A stretch of 64,000 nt of DNA from Euborellia annulipes (Eukaryota; Arthropoda; Insecta; Dermaptera; Anisolabididae), in contig JAKCPI010014212.1 in NCBI GenBank assembly GCA_023213315.1, positions 124,001 through 188,000 of the forward strand, written 5' to 3'. The position numbers were made by a program, and so were the translations under genes. Below are positions 29,648-37,291 of the stretch, piece after piece (within the stretch, counting starts at the first letter, position 1; every line of letters begins with the position of its first letter). The notes beneath the pieces were generated by a model. That model worked only from the letters and a program-made list of their open reading frames with translations, did not search any database and was not told the origin of the DNA.

Positions 29648-30853
29648 ATGGGCATACAAAAAATATTAAACGAGGAAGCACTTTACGGTGTTCCCGTTAA
29701 AATTTTCACTCAAGATATAGATAGTGAAAGTATTGAACAACTCAAGAAAATGGCGCAGCTGCAATTTATCTATTCTCATATTGCAGTAATGCCAGATGTT
29801 CATGTGGGAAAAGGCGCTACTGTAGGCAGTGTTATTCCCACTAAACATGCCATTATTCCTGCTGCTGTAGGTGTAGATATTGGTTGTGGAATGAATGCAA
29901 TCCGCTTAAGTCTAAAGGCTTCACAATTACCTGATAACTTAAGCCGTTTGCGCGATGCAATTGAGCGTAAAGTACCAGTTGGATTTGCTTTACATAAACA
30001 AGTCAAAGCCAAAGCTTCAAGTATTATTCCACTTGAAAAAAGCTTAGAACCGATTATCAAAAAGCATCCTGGTCTGGTTCGAATGCTCCGACAATTTGAC
30101 GCAACATGGCAAAAACAGCTAGGCACTTTAGGTGGCGGCAATCACTTTATAGAACTCTGTATTGATGAAAATCAAGACGTATGGATTATGCTACATTCAG
30201 GTAGTAGAGGACTGGGTAACGTCATTGGTACTTATTTTATTGAGTTAGCCAAGAAAGAAGCTCAGCATCGTTTTGGTCATGTACCTGATAAAGATTTAAG
30301 TTATTTTGCCGAAGGCTCAAAAAGTTTCGATGATTATGTAGAAGCAGTGGAGTGGGCTCAAGAATATGCTTTCGAAAATCGCAAAGAAATGATGCGTTTA
30401 ATTTTAGAAGCGATTCGCCCTCCTCTATCCTCTTTTCAAATGACCAAGGAGGCTATTAATTGTCATCACAATTATGTAAGCCGTGAAACACATTTTGGCG
30501 AAAGTTTATTGATTACCCGAAAAGGAGCAATTCGAGCAGGCTTAGATGAATTAGGTATTATCCCAGGTTCAATGGGCGCACGCTCTTATATCGTCAAAGG
30601 TAAAGCAAATCCTGAGTCATTTTGTTCTTGCTCTCATGGAGCAGGCCGCAAGATGAGTCGAAGCAAGGCGAAAACTCTTTTTAACCAGCAAGATCTTATC
30701 GAACAAACCCAAGGTATTGAATGCCGCAAAGACAGTGGCGTTGTCGATGAAATCCCAAGTGCTTATAAAGATATTGATGAAGTCATGGCAAATCAGGCCG
30801 ACCTTATTGAAGTTGTCCACACACTTAAACAAGTTCTATGTATTAAAGGTTAA
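29648..30853 (+). CDS. rtcB: RNA ligase RtcB
   Basis: GTP- and Mn-dependent ligase that joins 2',3'-cyclic phosphate and 5'-OH RNA ends, used in RNA repair. 401 residues. Metal and guanylylation residues are visible: MPDVHVGKG near 47, VDIGCGMNA near 79 (metal Cys), GGGNHFIEL near 163, and CSHGAGRKMSR near 327 with the His that is guanylylated. It follows a structured leader. A 52-residue gene starts three bases after its stop. No archease or RtcA gene is present. Confidence 0.95.
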   Translation: MGIQKILNEEALYGVPVKIFTQDIDSESIEQLKKMAQLQFIYSHIAVMPDVHVGKGATVGSVIPTKHAIIPAAVGVDIGCGMNAIRLSLKASQLPDNLSRLRDAIERKVPVGFALHKQVKAKASSIIPLEKSLEPIIKKHPGLVRMLRQFDATWQKQLGTLGGGNHFIELCIDENQDVWIMLHSGSRGLGNVIGTYFIELAKKEAQHRFGHVPDKDLSYFAEGSKSFDDYVEAVEWAQEYAFENRKEMMRLILEAIRPPLSSFQMTKEAINCHHNYVSRETHFGESLLITRKGAIRAGLDELGIIPGSMGARSYIVKGKANPESFCSCSHGAGRKMSRSKAKTLFNQQDLIEQTQGIECRKDSGVVDEIPSAYKDIDEVMANQADLIEVVHTLKQVLCIKG

Positions 30854-30856
30854 AAC

Positions 30857-31015
30857 ATGAAAATTAAAGAAATGTCAAAAATCAAAGTCCGTAATCAGGT
30901 GGCTCTTTCCCCTTTACTTCACAAAGGTGGGATGCATGAAACAGAAAAGCCTCGTGCCCAACACCGTAGAGATAGACAGGATACGAAACAGCAATTGAGA
31001 AAAGGTGATTGGTAA
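30857..31015 (+). CDS. Small basic protein coupled to rtcB, unknown
   Basis: 52 residues, rich in Lys/Arg, Gln and His, including VRNQVALSPLLHKGG and the ending KQQLRKGDW. It starts three bases after the rtcB stop, so translation is probably coupled. No signal peptide or membrane segment. Highly charged character suggests RNA or ribosome binding. I do not recognise the family with certainty. Confidence 0.6.
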   Translation: MKIKEMSKIKVRNQVALSPLLHKGGMHETEKPRAQHRRDRQDTKQQLRKGDW

Positions 31016-31063
31016 ATAATTTAGACCAAGACCGAAATTAATTATTATGAAGGAGATATAGAA

Positions 31064-31120
31064 ATGACTAAATATTTTAAAAACCGCAATAAAAAAAGCG
31101 ACTCTAACGAGTCGCTTTTT
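31064..31120 (+). other. Nonstop mini reading frame running into a terminator
   Basis: An ATG with a good AAGGAGA site eight bases upstream opens a frame (MTKYFKNRNKKSDSNESLF) with no stop before the terminator at 31091-31120. A terminated transcript would lack a stop codon. Beyond the terminator the frame would run antisense to ompA. It may be meaningless, or broken by an indel. Confidence 0.35.
31091..31120. terminator. Bidirectional terminator between the rtcB unit and ompA
   Basis: Thirteen-base stem AAAAAAGCGACTC/GAGTCGCTTTTTT, four-base loop. Confidence 0.9.
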
Positions 31121-31139
31121 TACTGTTCAAGAACTCAAA

Positions 31140-32198
31140 TTATTGAGCTGCTGCAGGAGCTGCCGCTTCTTGACCAGGTTGAACAACTACAGTACGGCTA
31201 CCAGTGATTGTCGCGAATACACGACGGTTCATAGCACGGCCTTCTTTAGTTTTGTTGTCAGCAATCGGTTGATCCCAAGCGAAACCTTGAGTAGACAAAC
31301 GAGATGCATCAACATTGTATTCGTTTACAAGAGCTGATTTAACAGAGTTAGCACGAGCTAAAGATAAACGTTCGTTTAACTTACGTGGACCAGTGTTATC
31401 TGTATGACCTTCGATACGTGCAGTAGCGTTAGGGTATTCAGTTAACTTCTCAGCAACTTTAGCGATTTCTGGCTTGTATTGGTCTTTGATGTTTGATTTG
31501 TTAGTATCAAAGAACACACGAAGTTCCATGTTAAGGTCTTCAGTTAGCTCTTGTGGTTGTGGAGCAACTGGAGTTGGTTCAACTGGAGCAACTTCTACTA
31601 CAGGAGCAGCAGGCTTCAAGTGACCACCAAGAACTACGTTCAAACCAGCAAGAGCTGTATAGTTCCAGAATTTTTCGTCAAAGTTATAAGTACCACGAGC
31701 TTCTGTACGAAGAGATAAAGCATCGTTTAAGCGCCAGAAAGCACCAAAACCAGCATTACCTAAAGTACCTTCTTCACCATCACGATAAGCTAGACGAGCA
31801 TCATCAAATTCATATTTGTAGTGACCAGCACCTAATAATACGTATGGCTTGATTTTGCTATCATAGTTTTTAGTGATTAAATCAGAAGTAACATAGAAGT
31901 TACCGTTGATTTGTTTTTGTTTGTATTCACCGTAGTTAGTGTCTACATCACCTTTTACTTGGCTATATTCAGCTTCGAAACCTAACCATGGTGTTAACTC
32001 AATACCAAGAGCTGCACCAACGAATAAATCGTCTTGTAGTTCAGGTCCGTTAGTTAACTCACCTTTGTCACCACCATTGTTGTGCTGACTGTCTTGGAAA
32101 GTGTAACCAAGCAATAATGGTGTAACAGTTACGCCAGCATTAGCAGCAGCTAAAGGTGCAGCGACAAGCATAGCAAGTGCAATACGACTCAATTTCAT
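31140..32198 (-). CDS. ompA: Outer-membrane protein OmpA (Omp38)
   Basis: Major outer-membrane protein: an eight-strand barrel plus a periplasmic OmpA domain that binds peptidoglycan. The ATG at 32198 has GGAGGA and gives the known signal peptide [21 protein letters not shown]; the upstream frame to 32231 is not used. After the barrel come a Pro/Val hinge ([16 protein letters not shown]) and the C-terminal domain with [12 protein letters not shown] and the diaminopimelate-binding [19 protein letters not shown]. 352 residues. Surface loops (for example around residues 75-80 and 115-125) differ from the A. baumannii form I know best. Bases 32199-32578 upstream hold its long AT-rich promoter and leader region; I can name no certain site there. 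Confidence 0.96.
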   Translation of the reverse strand: MKLSRIALAMLVAAPLAAANAGVTVTPLLLGYTFQDSQHNNGGDKGELTNGPELQDDLFVGAALGIELTPWLGFEAEYSQVKGDVDTNYGEYKQKQINGNFYVTSDLITKNYDSKIKPYVLLGAGHYKYEFDDARLAYRDGEEGTLGNAGFGAFWRLNDALSLRTEARGTYNFDEKFWNYTALAGLNVVLGGHLKPAAPVVEVAPVEPTPVAPQPQELTEDLNMELRVFFDTNKSNIKDQYKPEIAKVAEKLTEYPNATARIEGHTDNTGPRKLNERLSLARANSVKSALVNEYNVDASRLSTQGFAWDQPIADNKTKEGRAMNRRVFATITGSRTVVVQPGQEAAAPAAAQ

Positions 32199-32578
32199 GG
32201 ATATCCTCCAGAGATAACAATTGTTGTTCAAGCTCAGCCTAAATTTATTGGCCCCTGAGATATTTTTACCCCAGTATTATTTTTAAGCTATTCACATTTG
32301 AATCATACAAACACTTGATAGACTTTCCAAGTGCTTGATAATTTTAATCAAGTAAATTATTGACAAAATTACTTACAATTTCCGTTGTAATTCGGTAATT
32401 TTTTTACTCAACTAGCAAATATGGACAACTTCTTTCTTTCGCTTAGGGTGATTTTACCAGTATTCTAGCGTCCTGATAACCTTTATTTAATTTTGTGTTT
32501 CCTCATTATAAAAAGCTATATAAATCATTGATAGAACGCATAAAATCAAAATATCAATTCATATATTAAGGAATTTTA

Positions 32579-33094
32579 ATGTTCAAATCTCCTGGTTTCA
32601 CATTGATGGAACTCACTATAACGCTCGCAATTCTTATGATTATGTTCACTATAGCGCTTCCTTTGTACCATCAATTTATGGCTTCGGTAGAATTAAAAAA
32701 CACGCCTCGACTACTGACAATTCATATACAAAAAGCCAAATACGACGCAATTCTACGACATAAGAGTGTCGTACTTTGCCCAAGTGTTGATTTAACGCTG
32801 TGTAATAGTAATTGGGATACAAGCCTTATAAGCTTTATAGACACAAATCATAATCTACAAAGAGAAAGCGGCGAAGAGATATTGACCAATGTTGAACTTA
32901 ATCATCGTTATGGTTCTTTAAAATTTCAAAAATTCGGAAAAAAATTAAATAGTATCGTATTTCAGGGAGACACTGGACTGCCACGCGAGTCTAACGGTAG
33001 TTTTACATATTGTTCTTATGACCAGCTTAAAAACTTTAAATTAGTTCTCAGCAAAATGGGACATATTCGTTTAGAAGACCTTAAAAATTGTTAG
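32579..33094 (+). CDS. Type IV pseudopilin, FimT/GspH-like
   Basis: Minor pilin-like protein of 171 residues. The N-terminus GFTLMELTITLAILMIMFTIALPLY is a prepilin peptidase site with Phe after the cut and Glu at +5, followed by the membrane helix. The core then shows VVLCPSVDLTLCN, the Cys pair typical of FimT proteins. Such proteins prime pilus assembly, and some FimT bind DNA for uptake. It is a lone gene away from pil operons. Confidence 0.85.
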   Translation: MFKSPGFTLMELTITLAILMIMFTIALPLYHQFMASVELKNTPRLLTIHIQKAKYDAILRHKSVVLCPSVDLTLCNSNWDTSLISFIDTNHNLQRESGEEILTNVELNHRYGSLKFQKFGKKLNSIVFQGDTGLPRESNGSFTYCSYDQLKNFKLVLSKMGHIRLEDLKNC

Positions 33095-33202
33095 AACTCT
33101 ACAGTCTAATGCAGAAGATATCTCTCTGTGTTTTTTGCAATATACTGCCTAGGTTTTAAACATTTCTTATTTTGAGATTAAGAATAACCGGAGATTACAA
33201 CA

Positions 33203-34378
33203 ATGACTGACATCGTAATTATTAATGGTGCTCGTACTGCTATGGGTGGTTTTCAAGGAGCATTATCAGGGCTTACAGCGCCTGACTTAGGTGCTGTAAC
33301 CATTAAAGAAGCAATCGCAAGAGCAGGTTTACAACCTACTGATGTCGAAGAAGTCATTATGGGCTGTGTTCTTCCTGCTGGTTTAAAACAAGGCCCTGCT
33401 CGTCAAGCAATGCGCAAAGCTGGCTTACCTGATTCTACAGGTGCTGTGACTATTAATAAGCTTTGTGGCTCTGGCATGAAAGCAGTAATGCAAGCAACCG
33501 ATATGATTAAAGCAGGCAGTGCTGAAATTGTTGTTGCTGGCGGTATGGAGTCTATGACAAACGCGCCTTATGTGTTACCAAAAGCACGCGCTGGCTATCG
33601 TATGGGCCATGGTGAAATTAAGGACCATATGTTTCTTGATGGGCTTGAAGATGCCGAAACTGGTCGTTTAATGGGTTCTTTTGCTCAAGATATGGCAAAT
33701 ACACGTGGCTATACACGTGAGCAAATGGATGACTTTGCAATTCGTTCTTTGAAACGTGCTCAAAAAGCAATTACCGAAGGTTATTTCAAAGATGAAATTG
33801 TTTCGGTTACCGTACCTAGTCGCAAAGGCGATGTTGTTGTTGACCAAGATGAACAACCTTTAAATGCAAAAATCGACAAGATTCCTTCACTTAAACCAGC
33901 TTTTGCAAAAGACGGAACAATCACCGCAGCAAACGCGAGTTCTATTTCAGATGGTGCATCTGCATTAGTATTAACATCGAGTGAAGTTGCCACTCAACGT
34001 GGTTTACAGCCGCTTGCGAAAATTATCGCAACAGCTTCAAACTCTCAGCATCCTTCAGAATTTACAATCGCTCCTGTGGGTGCCATCGAGAAAGTTCTGA
34101 AAAAAGCTGGCTGGAATGCTCAAGATGTTGACCTATGGGAAATTAACGAAGCTTTTGCCATGGTTACCATGTGCCCAATTGATGACTTCAAACTTGATGC
34201 TGAAAAAGTCAATATCAATGGTGGTGCTTGTGCACTAGGCCATCCAGTAGGTTCTACAGGTTCTCGTATTATTCTTACGCTTATTCATGCATTGAAACGC
34301 ACGGGTGGTAAAAAAGGTATTGCTGCACTTTGTATTGGTGGTGGTGAGGCTACAGCCGTTGCAATTGAACTCATTTAA
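33203..34378 (+). CDS. Acetyl-CoA C-acetyltransferase (thiolase)
   Basis: Biosynthetic-type thiolase of 391 residues that condenses two acetyl-CoA or splits acetoacetyl-CoA. Active-site residues are visible: Cys in NKLCGSGMKAVM near 89, NEAFAMV near 315, His in GGACALGHPVGSTGSR near 350 and Cys in LCIGGGEA near 380. It is separate from the lipid locus at 43772. Own terminator. Confidence 0.93.
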   Translation: MTDIVIINGARTAMGGFQGALSGLTAPDLGAVTIKEAIARAGLQPTDVEEVIMGCVLPAGLKQGPARQAMRKAGLPDSTGAVTINKLCGSGMKAVMQATDMIKAGSAEIVVAGGMESMTNAPYVLPKARAGYRMGHGEIKDHMFLDGLEDAETGRLMGSFAQDMANTRGYTREQMDDFAIRSLKRAQKAITEGYFKDEIVSVTVPSRKGDVVVDQDEQPLNAKIDKIPSLKPAFAKDGTITAANASSISDGASALVLTSSEVATQRGLQPLAKIIATASNSQHPSEFTIAPVGAIEKVLKKAGWNAQDVDLWEINEAFAMVTMCPIDDFKLDAEKVNINGGACALGHPVGSTGSRIILTLIHALKRTGGKKGIAALCIGGGEATAVAIELI

Positions 34379-34395
34379 TTAAAAATAACTATTTT

Positions 34396-34421
34396 AAAAT
34401 CCCACTTCGGTGGGATTTTTT
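34396..34421 (+). terminator. Terminator after the thiolase
   Basis: AAAATCCCAC-TTCG-GTGGGATTTT plus T run; stable UUCG tetraloop. Confidence 0.9.
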
Positions 34422-34507
34422 ATGAAAAAGCTACAAAAAATGACCCACAAAATCACTTTTAAGTTTTAACTTATTCTTTTAAACGAAAACAACAATGGAC
34501 AATAACA

Positions 34508-34951
34508 ATGCAACTCAATCACTATCTCAACTTTCAAGGTCAGGCAGAGCAAGCCTTTAATTTTTATAAGTCAGTTTTTGGCGGCGAGTTCGGCATGTTG
34601 AGCCGCTATGGTGATATGCCACCAACAGAAGGTGTGACCTTATCGGAAGCTGACAAAAAATTGGTTCTTCATGTATCTCTGCCAATTAATGAATACACTG
34701 TACTTATGGCATCAGATACAAATGATCAGTTCTGCGCTCCTAACAGTGTTTTTACCCAAGGTAATAATCACTACATCTCAATTAATCTTGAAAAAGATGA
34801 GCAAGAAAAGGCGAAACAACTTTTTGATGCTTTATCTGTTAATGGTCAAATTGAAATGCCTCTAGAAAAAACATTCTGGGGCGCATTGTACGGCGCTTTT
34901 ACCGATCAATTTGGCATAAAGTGGATGGTTAATTGCCAATTGGACACATAA
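34508..34951 (+). CDS. VOC family (PhnB-like) protein
   Basis: 147-residue vicinal-oxygen-chelate fold protein: starts NHYLNFQGQAEQAFNFYKSV, contains a GGEFGML turn, and ends WGALYGAFTDQFGIKWMVN, the PhnB/3-dmu-9-3-mt pattern. Function unknown; many members lack metal and catalysis. Confidence 0.88.
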   Translation: MQLNHYLNFQGQAEQAFNFYKSVFGGEFGMLSRYGDMPPTEGVTLSEADKKLVLHVSLPINEYTVLMASDTNDQFCAPNSVFTQGNNHYISINLEKDEQEKAKQLFDALSVNGQIEMPLEKTFWGALYGAFTDQFGIKWMVNCQLDT

Positions 34952-34961
34952 ATTTAAGCAT

Positions 34962-34990
34962 AAAAAATCCCGCAATTTGCGGGATTTTTT
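34962..34990. terminator. Bidirectional terminator between the VOC gene and DUF934
   Basis: Arms AAAAAATCCCGCA/TGCGGGATTTTTT, between convergent genes. Confidence 0.88.
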
Positions 34991-35000
34991 ATATCAGGAC

Positions 35001-35489
35001 TTATTCAGCACCTGTTTGATAACTTGCTTGCGGTACAGCCGTTGAAGCTTGATACGGATTGGTAAAGTCTTGTAAACCTGCCGCTGCTTCTTGTATGTCT
35101 TTGCCCTCTTTTACGACAAAGCTATCAAAACCAGAACGCTTTAAGTAGTTTAAGACATCCTTAAACACATCACCTGTTGCACGTAACTCACCTTGGAAAC
35201 CTTGGCGGCGTAATAGTGCTGCAAATGAGTAGCCTCGGCCATCACCAAAACCAGCAAACTCAATAAAAATTGCATCAAGTTCATTTAATGGGAACGTATG
35301 ATCTTCAGGCGAATCATTCACAGTTACATACAAAGCTTTTTTACCTTGAATGTTTGCTAATTGATCTAGTTGAGCTGTTGTTACGACAACGTCACCTTGA
35401 GGAATAACACCATCTTCAGCAATGATTTGATAAGTATTATCTGCAATCGTGCCATCTTTATAAAGCACTGGTAGAGCTGTATTAAGCAT
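35001..35489 (-). CDS. DUF934 protein paired with sulfite reductase
   Basis: 162-residue protein from the ATG at 35489; the longer frame begins GTG at 35495. Family stretch IFIEFAGFGDGRGYSFAALL near 88 and TGDVFKDVLNYLKRSGFD near 115. DUF934 genes nearly always follow the siroheme sulfite reductase and assist it in assimilation, with no fixed mechanism. It overlaps the reductase gene by eight bases. Confidence 0.9.
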   Translation of the reverse strand: MLNTALPVLYKDGTIADNTYQIIAEDGVIPQGDVVVTTAQLDQLANIQGKKALYVTVNDSPEDHTFPLNELDAIFIEFAGFGDGRGYSFAALLRRQGFQGELRATGDVFKDVLNYLKRSGFDSFVVKEGKDIQEAAAGLQDFTNPYQASTAVPQASYQTGAE

Positions 35490-37125
35490 ATGCACGCTCC
35501 TTAAATGGTTGAATTCCTACACGGCGATATGTGTCAACAAAACGCTCACCTTCAGTACGTAAATCAAGATAAGTATTTAATACTTCTTCAATTACATCGG
35601 CAACAGCATCTGCTGCAAATGATGGTCCTAAGATGTCACCGATTGATGCATCATGGTCTGAATTACCACCTAATGTAATTTGGTAGAATTCAGCGCCTTT
35701 CTTATCTACACCTAAAATGCCGATGTTACCTACGTGATGGTGACCACAGGCATTCATACAACCAGAAATATTTAAGTCCAAATGACCAAGGTCATACACT
35801 TTATCTAAGTCATCGAAACGGCGTGTAATTGCTTCAGCAATTGGAATTGATTTTGCATTTGCCAGTGAACAGAAATCACCACCCGGGCAACTAATAATAT
35901 CGGTAATGAAACCAATATGCGCACGTGCCATATTTTGCTGTTCAAGCGCCTGCCATACATCGAACAAATCTTTTTGAGGCACATCTGCCAAAGCAATGTT
36001 TTGTTCGTGAGTCGTGCGAAGTTCACCGAAAGTATATTTATCAGCAAGATCTGCAATAAAGTTCATTTCTTCGGTGGTCATATCACCCGGTGCAATACCT
36101 GCACGTTTTAGAGAAATCGTAACAATGCGATAGCCCTTCACTTTATGTGCATGTGTGTTGATATTGAACCATTGCTTGAATTTTGGATGCTCAGCAAATA
36201 AAGCAGTAAAGTCTTCATCTGCCAAATCTTGATAGTCAAATGGAATGAACTCTTCATCCAGTTTTTTCAAGATTTCTGGCTGAATTCTTAATGATTCACG
36301 GGTATGTTCAAATTCAGCTTCAACTTTCTGAGCAAAAACTTCAGGAGTTAACGCTTTAACTAGAATTTTGATACGCGCTTTATATTTGTTATCGCGGCGA
36401 CCATGCAAGTTATAAACACGCAGAACTGCTTCTAAGTAAGAAATTAAATCTTCGCGTGGTAAAAACTCGCGAATAACGCTACCAATGATTGGGGTACGGC
36501 CTAAACCACCACCAGCCATAATTTTGTAGCCGATTTCACCCGCTTCATTACGCACGATATATACACCAATATCGTGAAAAGCTGTTGCTGCACGGTCTTT
36601 TTCTTCAAGTGCAGAAACAGCAATTTTGAACTTACGTGGCAAAAATGCAAATTCAGGATGGAAGGTACTCCACTGACGGATCAATTCACATGTTGGACGT
36701 GGGTCTGCAATTTCACCTGCAACCACACCTGCATATTGGTCAGTCGTTGTGTTACGAATACAGTTACCACTGGTTTGAATGGCATGCATTTGTACCGTTG
36801 CAAGTTCAGCTAAAATTTCTGGTACATCTTCAAGAGCTGGCCAGTTTAACTGAATGTTCTGACGTGTAGATACGTGTGCGTAGCCACGATCATATTCAGT
36901 TGAAACTTCAGCAATTTTACGTAATTGTTTTGAACTCATTAAGCCATACGGCACAGCAATACGCAGCATAGGCGCATAGCGTTGCACATATAAACCATTT
37001 TGCAAACGTAATGGACGGTATTCATCTTCAGAAAGTTTGCCCGCTAAATAGCGCTCTGTCTGATCGCGGAACTGAGCAACTCGTTGATTAATCAGCTGCT
37101 GATCGAAATCGGTATATAAATACAT
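35482..37125 (-). CDS. Siroheme nitrite/sulfite reductase (CysI-like)
   Basis: Haemoprotein that reduces sulfite to sulfide with six electrons for cysteine synthesis. 547 residues with two nitrite/sulfite reductase half domains. The 4Fe-4S/siroheme cysteines are CPGGDFC (C-x5-C) near 420 and SGCMNACGHHHVG (C-x3-C) near 460. An early QTSGNCIRNTT segment also fits. With DUF934 beside it, assimilatory sulfite reduction is more likely than nitrite reduction. Confidence 0.92.
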   Translation of the reverse strand: MYLYTDFDQQLINQRVAQFRDQTERYLAGKLSEDEYRPLRLQNGLYVQRYAPMLRIAVPYGLMSSKQLRKIAEVSTEYDRGYAHVSTRQNIQLNWPALEDVPEILAELATVQMHAIQTSGNCIRNTTTDQYAGVVAGEIADPRPTCELIRQWSTFHPEFAFLPRKFKIAVSALEEKDRAATAFHDIGVYIVRNEAGEIGYKIMAGGGLGRTPIIGSVIREFLPREDLISYLEAVLRVYNLHGRRDNKYKARIKILVKALTPEVFAQKVEAEFEHTRESLRIQPEILKKLDEEFIPFDYQDLADEDFTALFAEHPKFKQWFNINTHAHKVKGYRIVTISLKRAGIAPGDMTTEEMNFIADLADKYTFGELRTTHEQNIALADVPQKDLFDVWQALEQQNMARAHIGFITDIISCPGGDFCSLANAKSIPIAEAITRRFDDLDKVYDLGHLDLNISGCMNACGHHHVGNIGILGVDKKGAEFYQITLGGNSDHDASIGDILGPSFAADAVADVIEEVLNTYLDLRTEGERFVDTYRRVGIQPFKERAYA

Positions 37126-37250
37126 GGCGTACGGCTAGTAGTTTCATTATTAAGGCGGATAGCATAGCGAGCTTTTATTCATCAATAAAATGCTTTTTTT
37201 GCATATTTAATAACGGTTTTATTGATAAGCTTTAATATAAATCGATATAA

Positions 37251-37273
37251 AAAAAGCCCGGATAAATCCGGGC
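37251..37273 (-). terminator. Terminator after gcd
   Basis: Arms GCCCGGAT/ATCCGGGC, with a T run on the minus strand. Confidence 0.85.
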
Positions 37274-37291
37274 CCTTTCTAGAGAAGCTTT

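Noticed and set aside
32199..32578. A riboswitch or small RNA in the ompA upstream gap.
   Set aside because: Inverted repeats are short and AT-rich with no T-tailed terminator or recognised fold.
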